A stretch of DNA of 47,984 nucleotides. Source: Flavobacteriales bacterium (GTDB lineage: Bacteria; Bacteroidota; Bacteroidia; Flavobacteriales; Flavobacteriaceae). The stretch lies in NCBI GenBank assembly GCA_027066365.1, contig JAMONV010000021.1, positions 1-47,984 on the forward strand, written 5' to 3'. Position numbers and translations under genes: made by a program. Positions within the stretch are counted from its first letter, which is position 1. Each line of letters begins with the position of its first letter. Below, one piece after another: positions 1 to 8,033 of the stretch. Below the pieces are notes generated by a model. It was not told where the DNA came from and searched no databases. It worked only from the letters and a program-made list of their open reading frames with translations.

Positions 1-71
1 ACCTATGAAAATTCCCTGTTTTCGCCATAGGGGGGCTTGAAATTAAAAAAATGAAAAATGATTATTGATTT

Positions 72-194
72 TCAATCATTTATGAATAAAAAAGAACGGC
101 TAAAAAGTTTTATCGGACAACAGTGATCATAAATATTTTCGGGAAAAAGACTAAGCTGTTCACCGGGCAATTGTTTAAAACTTAATTTGGCCAT
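72..194 (-). pseudogene. IS1182-like transposase, 5' remnant
   Basis: A 40-codon minus-strand frame opens with MAKLSFKQLPGEQLSLFPEN and runs into TGA. The pattern QLSLFPENIYD followed by PIKLFSR resembles the N-terminus of IS1182-family transposases, where a QxxLxP stretch is followed by a conserved H-P-V/I-R segment. Here the conserved region is followed at once by unrelated residues and a stop. Together with the hairpin about 80 nt upstream, this looks like the decayed promoter-proximal end of an insertion sequence. No downstream transposase sequence is visible in the remaining 70 bases of the window. The family assignment rests on recall of a short motif and is tentative. Confidence 0.45.
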
Positions 195-275
195 CTCTGT
201 CTTTTATTTAAGCTAAGATAAAGAAAATCAACCAAATAAACAAGAAAATTTAATAAAATCCACCAAAATAAAAAG

Positions 276-301
276 GGCTGTCCAAAACTTAATGGACAGC
301 C
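276..301. repeat. 9-bp inverted repeat, probable IS-end hairpin
   Basis: GGCTGTCCA and TGGACAGCC form a perfect 9-bp stem around an 8-base loop. The stem is followed by T-rich sequence on both strands, so it could terminate transcription. GGCTGTCCAAAA-type ends are common in insertion sequences of this family. The hairpin lies upstream of the transposase remnant at 72-194, where a hairpin would block outside transcription from entering the element. It could equally be a plain terminator. Confidence 0.5.
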
Positions 302-398
302 TCAGGTTTTTCCTCTTCTTTGCCCATTTTCATTATTTACATAATTTTTTCTGCGTATTATTTAAGCTGAATTTAACTCTCCGAAAAAGAAATTTTAA

Positions 399-578
399 TA
401 CCTGTTTCGGCGGACTGTTTTCAATTGGTATCCGGATGACATAATCATTATTGAGTTTCCGAAAAAAGAGCGCAAAAATTTATCATTCGTAGTAAAATAT
501 AAAAGCAAGGTCACAATATACGGAACGGATAATAAGAGAGAATTACCGAGAATTGAAAGATTCGATTTTTTTAAATAA
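399..578 (+). pseudogene. Orphan 3' reading-frame fragment
   Basis: An open frame of 59 codons runs from just after a stop codon to TAA at 576-578. It has no ATG near its beginning. The translation includes VFNWYPDDIIIIEF and ends LPRIERFDFFK, which reads like real protein with mixed strand-forming and charged residues. Its last 8 bases overlap the 3' end of the convergent DJ-1/PfpI gene. It may be the 3' end of a gene cut when the neighbouring insertion sequence came or went. The product is not recognised and chance cannot be excluded. Confidence 0.25.
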
Positions 579-1323
579 GCATTTTTGAAAAAGCCATTGA
601 TTGCGCATAAATATCACCGGGCCAGCGTGCCGAGATATAATTTTTGTCTATGACATAAAATCCTCTTCCGGTTTTTGCCAAGCTATCCCTGAAAACAGGC
701 ATGGGTCCGTGAATAAATTGCGAGGGAGAGGCTAAATATTTCTTCACTTCGTCTTCAACGGTTGTTTCGGGATAGGTCAAATAGTAATCGCCAAGCCAAA
801 GCTTGGTCAAATAATAAGCCAAGCGTTCCTGTTTTTTGAGTAAAGCGGTGGTTTTGTATCCGTATAACACCGATTTTCCCGTCCGGTTGTCGACACTTCG
901 TGCCGCCAATAAAACGCCGTGACATACGGCGCTAACCTTTTTTCGCTGTTGAAAAAATTCAACGATTTTATTTTGTAAAATCTCCGATTCGAGATATTCC
1001 TTAACACCTTTGTCATGCCCTCCGGGCAAGTGAACACCGTCAAACATTGCTACGTCTATATCAACGTATTTTACGGGATGTTTAAAAGCAAAGCTCGCTT
1101 CCATTTCCCGGTATGCTTTAACGGCTTCTTTATCGGCTTTTAGCAAAGGCTTCCAAATACCCAAACCTTTTCCGCTAAGCATAATCGTGTCGGCTTGGGC
1201 TTGTTTACCGTTTGGTGTGGCAAATACGATTTCAATACCTTTGCCCGATAGGATTTTCCACGGGACTGCGGCTTCCGTAGGATCGAAGCCGTAAGACGGT
1301 AAGGGTATGAGGACTTTTTTCAT
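571..1323 (-). CDS. DJ-1/PfpI family protein (type 1 glutamine amidotransferase-like)
   Basis: The 250-residue protein belongs to the DJ-1/PfpI superfamily, whose members include glyoxalase III, deglycase-like and chaperone proteins (Hsp31 type). The nucleophile elbow is visible as A-V-C-H-G with Cys134 and His135. The family oxyanion-loop glycines are at LPGGHDKG near residue 100. The N-terminal KKVLIPLPSYGFDPTEA matches the first strand and the acidic-residue region of Hsp31-like enzymes. There is no signal peptide, so it should be cytosolic. It is transcribed alone and converges on the fragment at 399-578. The Cys-His pair and length fit a catalytically competent enzyme. The substrate cannot be told from sequence. 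Confidence 0.85.
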   Translation of the reverse strand: MKKVLIPLPSYGFDPTEAAVPWKILSGKGIEIVFATPNGKQAQADTIMLSGKGLGIWKPLLKADKEAVKAYREMEASFAFKHPVKYVDIDVAMFDGVHLPGGHDKGVKEYLESEILQNKIVEFFQQRKKVSAVCHGVLLAARSVDNRTGKSVLYGYKTTALLKKQERLAYYLTKLWLGDYYLTYPETTVEDEVKKYLASPSQFIHGPMPVFRDSLAKTGRGFYVIDKNYISARWPGDIYAQSMAFSKMLI

Positions 1324-1549
1324 GATAAAATAAATTACCGGTTCGTTTAATAAAATTTCAAGTCATATAATCGACATACGAATATACATCATAAAATTGT
1401 ATTGTTTTTTATAAACTTAAAAAATAAGCCGTTTTAAATAAAAAATCAAAAAATTTCCCACCCGATAAGCATCAGATTTTTTCCTTAAACGACATTTATT
1501 CGATGGAAAAAGAAGTTCGCAAATGCCAATAGAACCGCCCCGTTGCCAC

Positions 1550-2527
1550 CTAATGATGCTTAAAAAACGCCCATATTTCATCGGTCGTTTCAATGTCGTG
1601 GTTTTGCTTGTTGAAATATTGCTCAAACAATGCCGAATACCGTTCGCGGATGCTGGGCGCCGAATGTCCGGCTCCGTTCAGTTTATAAAAAACCACTTCT
1701 GCACCGTTTATTCCGTCGCCATAAACAAAACGTTCCACCCGTCCTCCGTCATTGGGGTCAAGGTCGGGATAAAGGTGATATACCGGAATCGTATCGGTGC
1801 GGTTGATGTGCACCCAATAGGCAATACATTCCTCCGCCGGCGTAACCGACCCGTGCTCCGGATTGGGCGGATTGCCCAAATAACCCCCGTCGTAGGGCAT
1901 ATGATTATCATCCGTGCCAAACATAAACAATACGGGCAATGCCAAGGGATCCGAACATTCCGATACCGCCGGCTTAGACGCCACCACCGAAGCCACAGCC
2001 GCTATTTTGTCGTGCAGTTCAATACCCAAACGCTGGGCCATAAAACCACCGTTGGATGTCCCCGAAACATATATTTTGTCGCGATTGATCCGATATTGCG
2101 ATGATATTTCTTCGATCAATAGATCGATAAAGCGCACATCGTCGGCCATGGAGCTTACACGACTGTCGGCGCGGCAATCGTTCCAAGTGGGTTTCCCGTA
2201 GGCTCCGTTCAATCCCTCGGGATACACCACAATGAATTTCTCCCTCTCGGCCAATTCCATCCACAATTTGTAAGGCGTTTTGTGGCCGCTCTCTCCGGTC
2301 ATATCCTCGATATAAACACCTCCGCCGTGCAACTCAAATACAAGCGGCACCGAAATGTTTTCGATATTTTCAGGAATATAAACGGCGTAACGACGCATAG
2401 TGCCGTCCACATCCAAATAGCGCCTAAATAAACCCGTGTCGTAGCCGCCCTGCGGCGACGGAGGCTTACATCCGTTCAAACCCGGAATCACAAACACCAA
2501 CAACCAAATTTTTTTTAATAAATTCAT
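1550..2527 (-). CDS. Lipoprotein esterase of the PHB-depolymerase / feruloyl-esterase type
   Basis: A secreted alpha/beta hydrolase anchored as a lipoprotein. The N-terminus is MNLLKKIWLLVFVIPGLNGC, with a lipobox ending at Cys20. The serine nucleophile is in G-T-S-N-G-G near residue 158. The oxyanion region FELHGGGVYIED comes before it. The acid is likely in FGTDDNHMPYDG and the histidine in GAGHSAPS near residue 290. This order matches the Esterase_PHB/LpqC group, which acts on polyester or feruloylated sugar substrates outside the cell. I chose the ATG at 2527 because the in-frame TTG two codons upstream adds nothing to the signal peptide. It is divergent from the next gene. Confidence 0.8.
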   Translation of the reverse strand: MNLLKKIWLLVFVIPGLNGCKPPSPQGGYDTGLFRRYLDVDGTMRRYAVYIPENIENISVPLVFELHGGGVYIEDMTGESGHKTPYKLWMELAEREKFIVVYPEGLNGAYGKPTWNDCRADSRVSSMADDVRFIDLLIEEISSQYRINRDKIYVSGTSNGGFMAQRLGIELHDKIAAVASVVASKPAVSECSDPLALPVLFMFGTDDNHMPYDGGYLGNPPNPEHGSVTPAEECIAYWVHINRTDTIPVYHLYPDLDPNDGGRVERFVYGDGINGAEVVFYKLNGAGHSAPSIRERYSALFEQYFNKQNHDIETTDEIWAFFKHH

Positions 2528-2596
2528 TACCAATCCGTTTCTTATAATTTTGCATTATCAAAAACCGTTCCTTCCCTCGATTCCGGAAATAATAAA

Positions 2597-2604
2597 TAAT
2601 TTTG
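2597..2604 (+). promoter_or_regulatory. Bacteroidota -7 promoter element
   Basis: TAATTTTG matches TAnnTTTG and ends only 4 nt before the ATG at 2609. Transcription from it would give a leaderless or nearly leaderless mRNA. No clear TTTG -33 element is seen at the usual spacing. Confidence 0.5.
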
Positions 2605-2608
2605 CCTC

Positions 2609-3157
2609 ATGAACAGGCGCACATTCATAAAAGGAATCCTCGCTTATACGTCTTTGTTTACATTATCTTTTCCGTTTTCTTGTTCCGCCGAACGTGACAA
2701 AGACGAAATGCTTTGGTATGCCTTGGGTGAAGCTTTGTTCCCTTGCGATGAACCCGGCGCACCATGCATAAAAAATATAGGTTTTTTACATCATTTGCAC
2801 TCTACACTCAAAGATAAAAATTACGATCCCGATATCCGTGCCTTTATTCGTCAAGGTTTTATTCAATTCAAGCGGTATTTGCAAGACCGTAAAATCGATT
2901 TTGTGTCGGCGAATGACAATGAAAAAGAACGAATTATTCGAAATTTTATACAATCCGAAGGCGACAATTGGATTTACAGATTGAATGTCTTGCTCATAGA
3001 GTCTACCTTTTTGGATCCCTACTACGGCGTAAACTTCAACAAAACCGGCTGGAAATGGACATATCATACTCCCGGAACACCTCGCCCGGTTGCAGGACAC
3101 GATTACAAAAGCCTGCTTCGGAAAAGAAAAATTTCAGAAATTATCACAAAGATTTGA
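2609..3157 (+). CDS. Gluconate 2-dehydrogenase subunit 3-like protein (orphan)
   Basis: The 182-residue protein begins MNRRTFIKG, a twin-arginine (Tat) type signal, followed by a hydrophobic stretch and a cysteine (SFPFSCSAE) that could be lipidated. The mature part has ALGEALFPCDEPGAP and the C-terminal block DPYYGVNFNKTGWKW followed by PGTPRP. This matches the Gluconate_2-dh3 family, the small subunit that escorts a flavin-dependent GMC oxidoreductase across the membrane. No GMC oxidoreductase or cytochrome subunit is nearby: upstream is a divergent esterase and downstream is comEC. The catalytic partner must be elsewhere or lost. The start is fixed by the adjacent -7 element. Confidence 0.7.
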   Translation: MNRRTFIKGILAYTSLFTLSFPFSCSAERDKDEMLWYALGEALFPCDEPGAPCIKNIGFLHHLHSTLKDKNYDPDIRAFIRQGFIQFKRYLQDRKIDFVSANDNEKERIIRNFIQSEGDNWIYRLNVLLIESTFLDPYYGVNFNKTGWKWTYHTPGTPRPVAGHDYKSLLRKRKISEIITKI

Positions 3158-3208
3158 TAAAATAAGGTTTTATTTTTAATTTAGCTGTTAGCACAACGTC
3201 GTTTTGCC

Positions 3209-5248
3209 ATGTCGCTTCCCAAAACGGGTTTTTTCGAACGTTATCCGCTTGCGGCCCCTGTCTTGGCGTGGTTAACGGGAATTGTGGCAGGAAAATATGT
3301 TCCCGGACCAATAATTTTTTGGCTCGCAACCTTGTCCGTTTTATGGATTATTTTGGCCGGTGTGTTTTATTTGAAAAAATTGCATACACGTATTGCGCTC
3401 TTCTACGGCGCCTTGCTATTTATGTTTTCGGCCGGAATTTGCACTCAAAAAATCAACAATCCCGAAACCAAAGCGGCACACTTGAATAAAGAATTACCCG
3501 AAACTCCCGTCCGGATTCGTTTTATCGTTCAAAAAACACTGAAACCCACCGCTTATTACCGGCGCTATCAAGCCCAAGCACTAGAAACCGATAATCTAAA
3601 AATTCCCTACGGCTTATTAATCAAAATTCCCCGAAAGCTCCCGTTGGAACTGATGCCCGGAACTATTTATTCCTATCTGCCGAATCCCGGTGAATGGAAA
3701 GATTTTCCACCGCCAAACCTTCCTTTTGCATTTAACTATCAACAGTATGCTCACAGTCAAGGAATTTTCCGCACCATTAATCTGAAAGATACGCTATCTT
3801 TAGCCGTAGAATCGAAGCGCATCAATTATTATTCCCTGGTCGCCACGCTGCATCATAAAATCAAAGCCTTTTGGCAAAACCACGGCTTGAACCCTCGATA
3901 CACCGCTGTGGCTTCCGCGCTTCTGCTTGGTGAACGACAACATCTCGACTCCGGCATCAAACAACAATTTATCGATGCAGGAATTATGCATGTTTTGGCC
4001 ATCTCGGGATTACATATCGGAATTTTACTACTCTTCTTTCGGTTTGTCCTTCAACCTTTGAAATCCATAAAGATACTATATGATATTTTGATCGTGACGG
4101 CACTCTGGACCTATGCCGCCTTTACCGGTTTTTCGCCTTCGGTATTGCGTGCCGTGATGATGTTCAGTTTCCTTCAAGTTTCTTACTCTCCGGAACGAAA
4201 ATTTTCAGGTTTCTATACATTATTATTAGCCACATTCTTCATGACAATTATAAAACCGCAATATATTTTTGAAGCCGGTTTCCAAATGAGTTTCCTTGCG
4301 GTGGCTTCCATTTTGTGGTTTTATCCCCTCTTGCGTCAATTGTATTATCCGAAACAAACCGTTGCACGCTACCTGTTGGACACGATTTATGTATCCTTGG
4401 CGGCACAAGCGGGTGTTTTACCGCCGGTTTTGTATTATTTCCATAGATTTTCACCGGTTTTTCTGTGGGCCAACCTTTTGGTCATTCCGCTTCTAACGCT
4501 GATTGTATTTACGGGCATAACAAGCATCATGGGAGCATTGTTCAACTTTTCCATACCTTTCCTTGTTCCCGCTCTGAATTTTTTATTGGATATTTTACTC
4601 AAAACGACAAACAAGCTGGCACAAAGCCAATCGATCGTATATAAACACATTCCGTTAACCACCTTACAATTTTGGGCGCTTATACTTTTCATTACCGGCT
4701 GGGCCTATTTTCTTTCCCGGCGCAACACCAAAGCTTTAATTCCCGCTTTAAGCCTCACCGCTTTGGCTATTTGGTTGGATAACCTGGATTTATATAATCG
4801 CCTGAAAACAAAGGCCGTCTATTTTACCCAAAACCAAAGAAAACCTGTATTCATCCTGCAAAACGGTTTAAATATCAATATTTATGCCGAATCCGAATCC
4901 ATAGCGCAATCCGTAGTCGAAAATTTCCTCGAAAAAACAAGAGCGAAATATGTTAAAATTCATCACCTTCCTTATGCTTTCACTTATGGAAACCACACCT
5001 TCCTGCTAGCCGATTCTTCATATAATCCCGCCATGCTTAACCTTCACCCCAACTCGCTCATTCTGCACGGGAAAGTCAAAACCCATTTGGCACTCCTGCT
5101 TAAAAAGCTCGAACCCGGCCAAGTCATTCTCTCCGGATCCCGCCCACTCTGGCTCGACAAAAAATGGAAAACCGATTTGGAAAAATCAAATATTTCTTAC
5201 TGGGACTTTCAAGATAGCGGTTTTGTAAAATTCCCTATCCGGCAATAA
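3209..5248 (+). CDS. comEC: ComEC/Rec2-type DNA uptake channel protein
   Basis: A 679-residue polytopic membrane protein of the competence family, predicted to carry single-stranded DNA through the inner membrane. Two N-terminal membrane segments are followed by a soluble DUF4131-like region (about residues 60-190). The Competence domain starts near residue 220 with ASALLLGERQHLD and the hallmark HVLAISGLHIGIL, and is followed by about eight hydrophobic segments. The C-terminal soluble tail (about residues 525-679) is short and lacks the HxHxDH metallo-beta-lactamase motif of full-length ComEC, a common form in Bacteroidota. It lies 50 nt after the Tat protein gene and ends 13 nt before a convergent esterase gene. 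Confidence 0.85.
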   Translation: MSLPKTGFFERYPLAAPVLAWLTGIVAGKYVPGPIIFWLATLSVLWIILAGVFYLKKLHTRIALFYGALLFMFSAGICTQKINNPETKAAHLNKELPETPVRIRFIVQKTLKPTAYYRRYQAQALETDNLKIPYGLLIKIPRKLPLELMPGTIYSYLPNPGEWKDFPPPNLPFAFNYQQYAHSQGIFRTINLKDTLSLAVESKRINYYSLVATLHHKIKAFWQNHGLNPRYTAVASALLLGERQHLDSGIKQQFIDAGIMHVLAISGLHIGILLLFFRFVLQPLKSIKILYDILIVTALWTYAAFTGFSPSVLRAVMMFSFLQVSYSPERKFSGFYTLLLATFFMTIIKPQYIFEAGFQMSFLAVASILWFYPLLRQLYYPKQTVARYLLDTIYVSLAAQAGVLPPVLYYFHRFSPVFLWANLLVIPLLTLIVFTGITSIMGALFNFSIPFLVPALNFLLDILLKTTNKLAQSQSIVYKHIPLTTLQFWALILFITGWAYFLSRRNTKALIPALSLTALAIWLDNLDLYNRLKTKAVYFTQNQRKPVFILQNGLNINIYAESESIAQSVVENFLEKTRAKYVKIHHLPYAFTYGNHTFLLADSSYNPAMLNLHPNSLILHGKVKTHLALLLKKLEPGQVILSGSRPLWLDKKWKTDLEKSNISYWDFQDSGFVKFPIRQ

Positions 5249-5261
5249 TTTTACGATTCAT

Positions 5262-5909
5262 TCAATCCGCATTTAAACGCCATCTTTTTTCCAAAAAAGA
5301 CATGGCATCCGCTATATTTTCATCCGTCAAATAATGACCTGCGTGATATTCTTTGTAAACATGCGTAATATTTCGTTCCGATAAATACGGCGATATTTTT
5401 CGTGCCCGTTCCACCGGTATAATATCATCGTAAACCCCGTGAGAAGCAAAAACCCGGATATGCCGAACGGAACCGGGCGAAAACGGCGCCATCAAAGATT
5501 CGTGAATATAACCGCTAAAAGCCACTATATTACTTACCTTTTCCGGGAAAAAAGTCAGGAATAAATAGGATAAAATACTTCCTTGGCTAAACCCCAGCAG
5601 ATTTACCGGCATTTTAAAACCGAAACGCGCATTGATTCGCCGTATCTCTTCTTCCAATTTAATTAACGATTGCTTCATTTGCCTGTTGTCAAAAACGAAT
5701 TGTCCTCTAGCATCCACCGATATGTCATACCAAGCATAACCGCCATAAGGAGACCTGTATGGCGCACGCAAGGAAACGGGAAAATACCCTTCCGGAATAC
5801 GATCATTGAGCATAAACAAATCGACTTCGTTGCTGCCGTAACCGTGCAACATATATAAAGGTTCCTTCGATTCCAAATTCAAATTGTCGGGAAATACGTA
5901 TTTCAACAC
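5262..5909 (-). CDS. Alpha/beta hydrolase of the phospholipase/carboxylesterase family
   Basis: A 215-residue cytosolic serine hydrolase resembling YpfH/carboxylesterase 2. LHGYGSNEVD gives the oxyanion loop. The nucleophile is Ser108 in G-F-S-Q-G. The likely acid is in HGVYDDIIPVERAR and the likely histidine in YHAGHYLTDE. There is no signal peptide. Its ATG lies 5 nt after the stop of the LTA-synthase-like gene upstream, so the two are probably cotranscribed. That pairing could mean it acts on lipid or glycerol esters made by that enzyme, but this is inference; the family acts on many short-chain esters. Confidence 0.8.
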   Translation of the reverse strand: MLKYVFPDNLNLESKEPLYMLHGYGSNEVDLFMLNDRIPEGYFPVSLRAPYRSPYGGYAWYDISVDARGQFVFDNRQMKQSLIKLEEEIRRINARFGFKMPVNLLGFSQGSILSYLFLTFFPEKVSNIVAFSGYIHESLMAPFSPGSVRHIRVFASHGVYDDIIPVERARKISPYLSERNITHVYKEYHAGHYLTDENIADAMSFLEKRWRLNAD

Positions 5910-5914
5910 GGCAT

Positions 5915-7975
5915 TTACTGATGTTTTCCGCTATCGGTAAGTTTGTTGACCGTCAGGATTTTTTTCAAATATACATACAAAATCGCCTCATACGCATTTG
6001 CGCGCCGGTTCAATTGGCTTAATTCGTCGGTCGAAGAAGCCGGTTCCAATAACCGAAACGCATCCTTCCAACGGAAAAATAGCGGCTTCGTCTTACGATA
6101 AACCGCCCCTTTCCGGTTAGCCGCCAAGCGAAAAGCATTCAGTCCGAAATACCTATGCGGAACCGTATCCAGCAAATGTTCCCCCGACAAAAAATAACGC
6201 GCATTCGACAAAGCCAAATGATAAACCGTAGGAAAAATATCCTTATGCGACCCGAAACGCAGAGTGTCCACTTTGATATGACGACGATATTTGCCGGGAA
6301 TGTAAAGAATCAACGGCACCGAACGCTTCAAAAATAACTCCTGAGGCGAATAACGGAAAATCCCTCTTTCGTTATGATCGCCCGTAGCAACGATAATCGT
6401 ATTTTCTCCCAACGGCGACCGGCGTATTCGGCGTATGAAATTACCCAATTGATCCGCCGTATAGCGATAAGCCGCAAAATTCTTCTTCGCCAAATCCGGC
6501 GAAATCTGTAACTTCTCAAGCACATCCGAAGGAATTTTCAAATCCGGCGGCAAATAACCCTCCGGCAAAGTATAGGGCGTATGGTTTGCCACCGTCAAAA
6601 CAAAAATAAACAGCGGCTTCTTCGACCGGATAAGGCGGTCGAAAACGGCTTCAAATAAATACTCGTCAAACGCTCCCCATTCATAAGTCCGTAAACCGGG
6701 AACGGTCTTTTCCAAGTAAGACAATCCCAAAACCTCATCGAAATACTGATGACGAATGAATGTGCCGCTATTGCGCCAACCCAATCGATCGCCGCTTAAA
6801 TAAAGCGTATGATAACCCGCACGCCTAAATGGCAACGCCACCGACGTAGGAAATGAAATCCGCGCAAATCGCGACTGCGAAAGCGGCGAAAGCGGCGCGG
6901 AAACCAATAAATTTTCCAAAGATTTTATGGTCAAATTACGGCCCGAAACAAAATTCCTAAACACAATCAAATAAGGAAATTCTTCTTTCAAACTTCCCGT
7001 CAAATCGAAACCCGGACGACTCAAATCCATATAATGCCGGCTAAAACTTTCAATCAAAACAAATACAACATGAGGCGGATGATTTTGCAAAAAAGTGTCT
7101 TGCGGCGTGAAGGCAAACATTTCCGCTTCCAAATTGCCGGTTGCATTCTCCGGTTTATTTTTATAAACAGCCAAAGCTTCGCGAACGGATCGAAAACCGA
7201 AATCCTGCGGCAAAGGAAATTTCTCCGGATCTATCTCCTTGGATTTTCCTTTGAAAGAAAGCGCAATCTTGTAAGCAAAAACGCCGTTCAATACCAAATC
7301 GTTCACAAACGTGTTAGTTGAAACGGTCGTGTGATTAATCCGCAAAGGAAACATACTCAATGTGCCTCGCAATCCCAGAAAATAAATCCCCGAAAAAACG
7401 ACTAACGACAAAACCGGATATCGAAACCGGAAGGGTTTTGTATCGCTTAATATAGTGATTTTCAATAATTTATAAGAAACCCACCAAAATAACCCCGTCA
7501 AGAAAAGTATTTTAAAAACCGGATAATCCGTCCAAAGCGAAACCAATATCGCCGAAGTTTTATCGTCCTTTAAACCGAAAATAACCGGGCTAATATGTGA
7601 TTGGAAATAACCGTAAAAATAATAATTGATTATTCCGAAAACCGTGTAAACTGCGGTAGCAATCCAAAAATAAACCACCAAAAAACGATTCCATTTTTTG
7701 CGGTTCGGATGGCGAAAAAACGACAAAAGCAAAAGCAATATAACCGGCAAAAGCATCCCGTAAAAAATAACCGACGTATCAAATTTGAATCCCCAATAAA
7801 AAGCTTTAAGCAAATCGATTTTATAGGATTTCAAATCCGACCATTCACCGTATGAAAACAACATCAATAAACGAAAAAAAACGAAAATCAACAGTTGGTA
7901 AAAATAAATTTTCAAAAACTTCTTGATGTAAATCCCAAAAAGTATAAAGTCGAATTTAAAATTAATTTTCGTCAT
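5915..7975 (-). CDS. LTA-synthase-type membrane phosphotransferase (sulfatase fold), copy 1
   Basis: The 686-residue protein has about five N-terminal membrane helices (to about residue 210) and an exported alkaline-phosphatase/sulfatase-fold domain. Family active-site positions are visible: the metal Glu in FVLIESFSRHY, a candidate Thr nucleophile in NLTIKSLENLLVS, a His in ANHTPY and the Asp-His pair in TGDHNER. LtaS-type enzymes transfer phosphoglycerol or phosphoethanolamine head groups from lipids. A Gram-negative member is more likely to modify glycans or lipids than to make lipoteichoic acid. It is followed by an esterase gene 5 nt away, and by a paralogous gene just upstream at 8034. 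The acceptor is unknown. Confidence 0.8.
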   Translation of the reverse strand: MTKINFKFDFILFGIYIKKFLKIYFYQLLIFVFFRLLMLFSYGEWSDLKSYKIDLLKAFYWGFKFDTSVIFYGMLLPVILLLLLSFFRHPNRKKWNRFLVVYFWIATAVYTVFGIINYYFYGYFQSHISPVIFGLKDDKTSAILVSLWTDYPVFKILFLTGLFWWVSYKLLKITILSDTKPFRFRYPVLSLVVFSGIYFLGLRGTLSMFPLRINHTTVSTNTFVNDLVLNGVFAYKIALSFKGKSKEIDPEKFPLPQDFGFRSVREALAVYKNKPENATGNLEAEMFAFTPQDTFLQNHPPHVVFVLIESFSRHYMDLSRPGFDLTGSLKEEFPYLIVFRNFVSGRNLTIKSLENLLVSAPLSPLSQSRFARISFPTSVALPFRRAGYHTLYLSGDRLGWRNSGTFIRHQYFDEVLGLSYLEKTVPGLRTYEWGAFDEYLFEAVFDRLIRSKKPLFIFVLTVANHTPYTLPEGYLPPDLKIPSDVLEKLQISPDLAKKNFAAYRYTADQLGNFIRRIRRSPLGENTIIVATGDHNERGIFRYSPQELFLKRSVPLILYIPGKYRRHIKVDTLRFGSHKDIFPTVYHLALSNARYFLSGEHLLDTVPHRYFGLNAFRLAANRKGAVYRKTKPLFFRWKDAFRLLEPASSTDELSQLNRRANAYEAILYVYLKKILTVNKLTDSGKHQ

Positions 7976-8033
7976 TCAATAAAGATTTTTATCTTTTTCC
8001 TATGGTAAAATTAAATATAATCGGCTTGAATAT

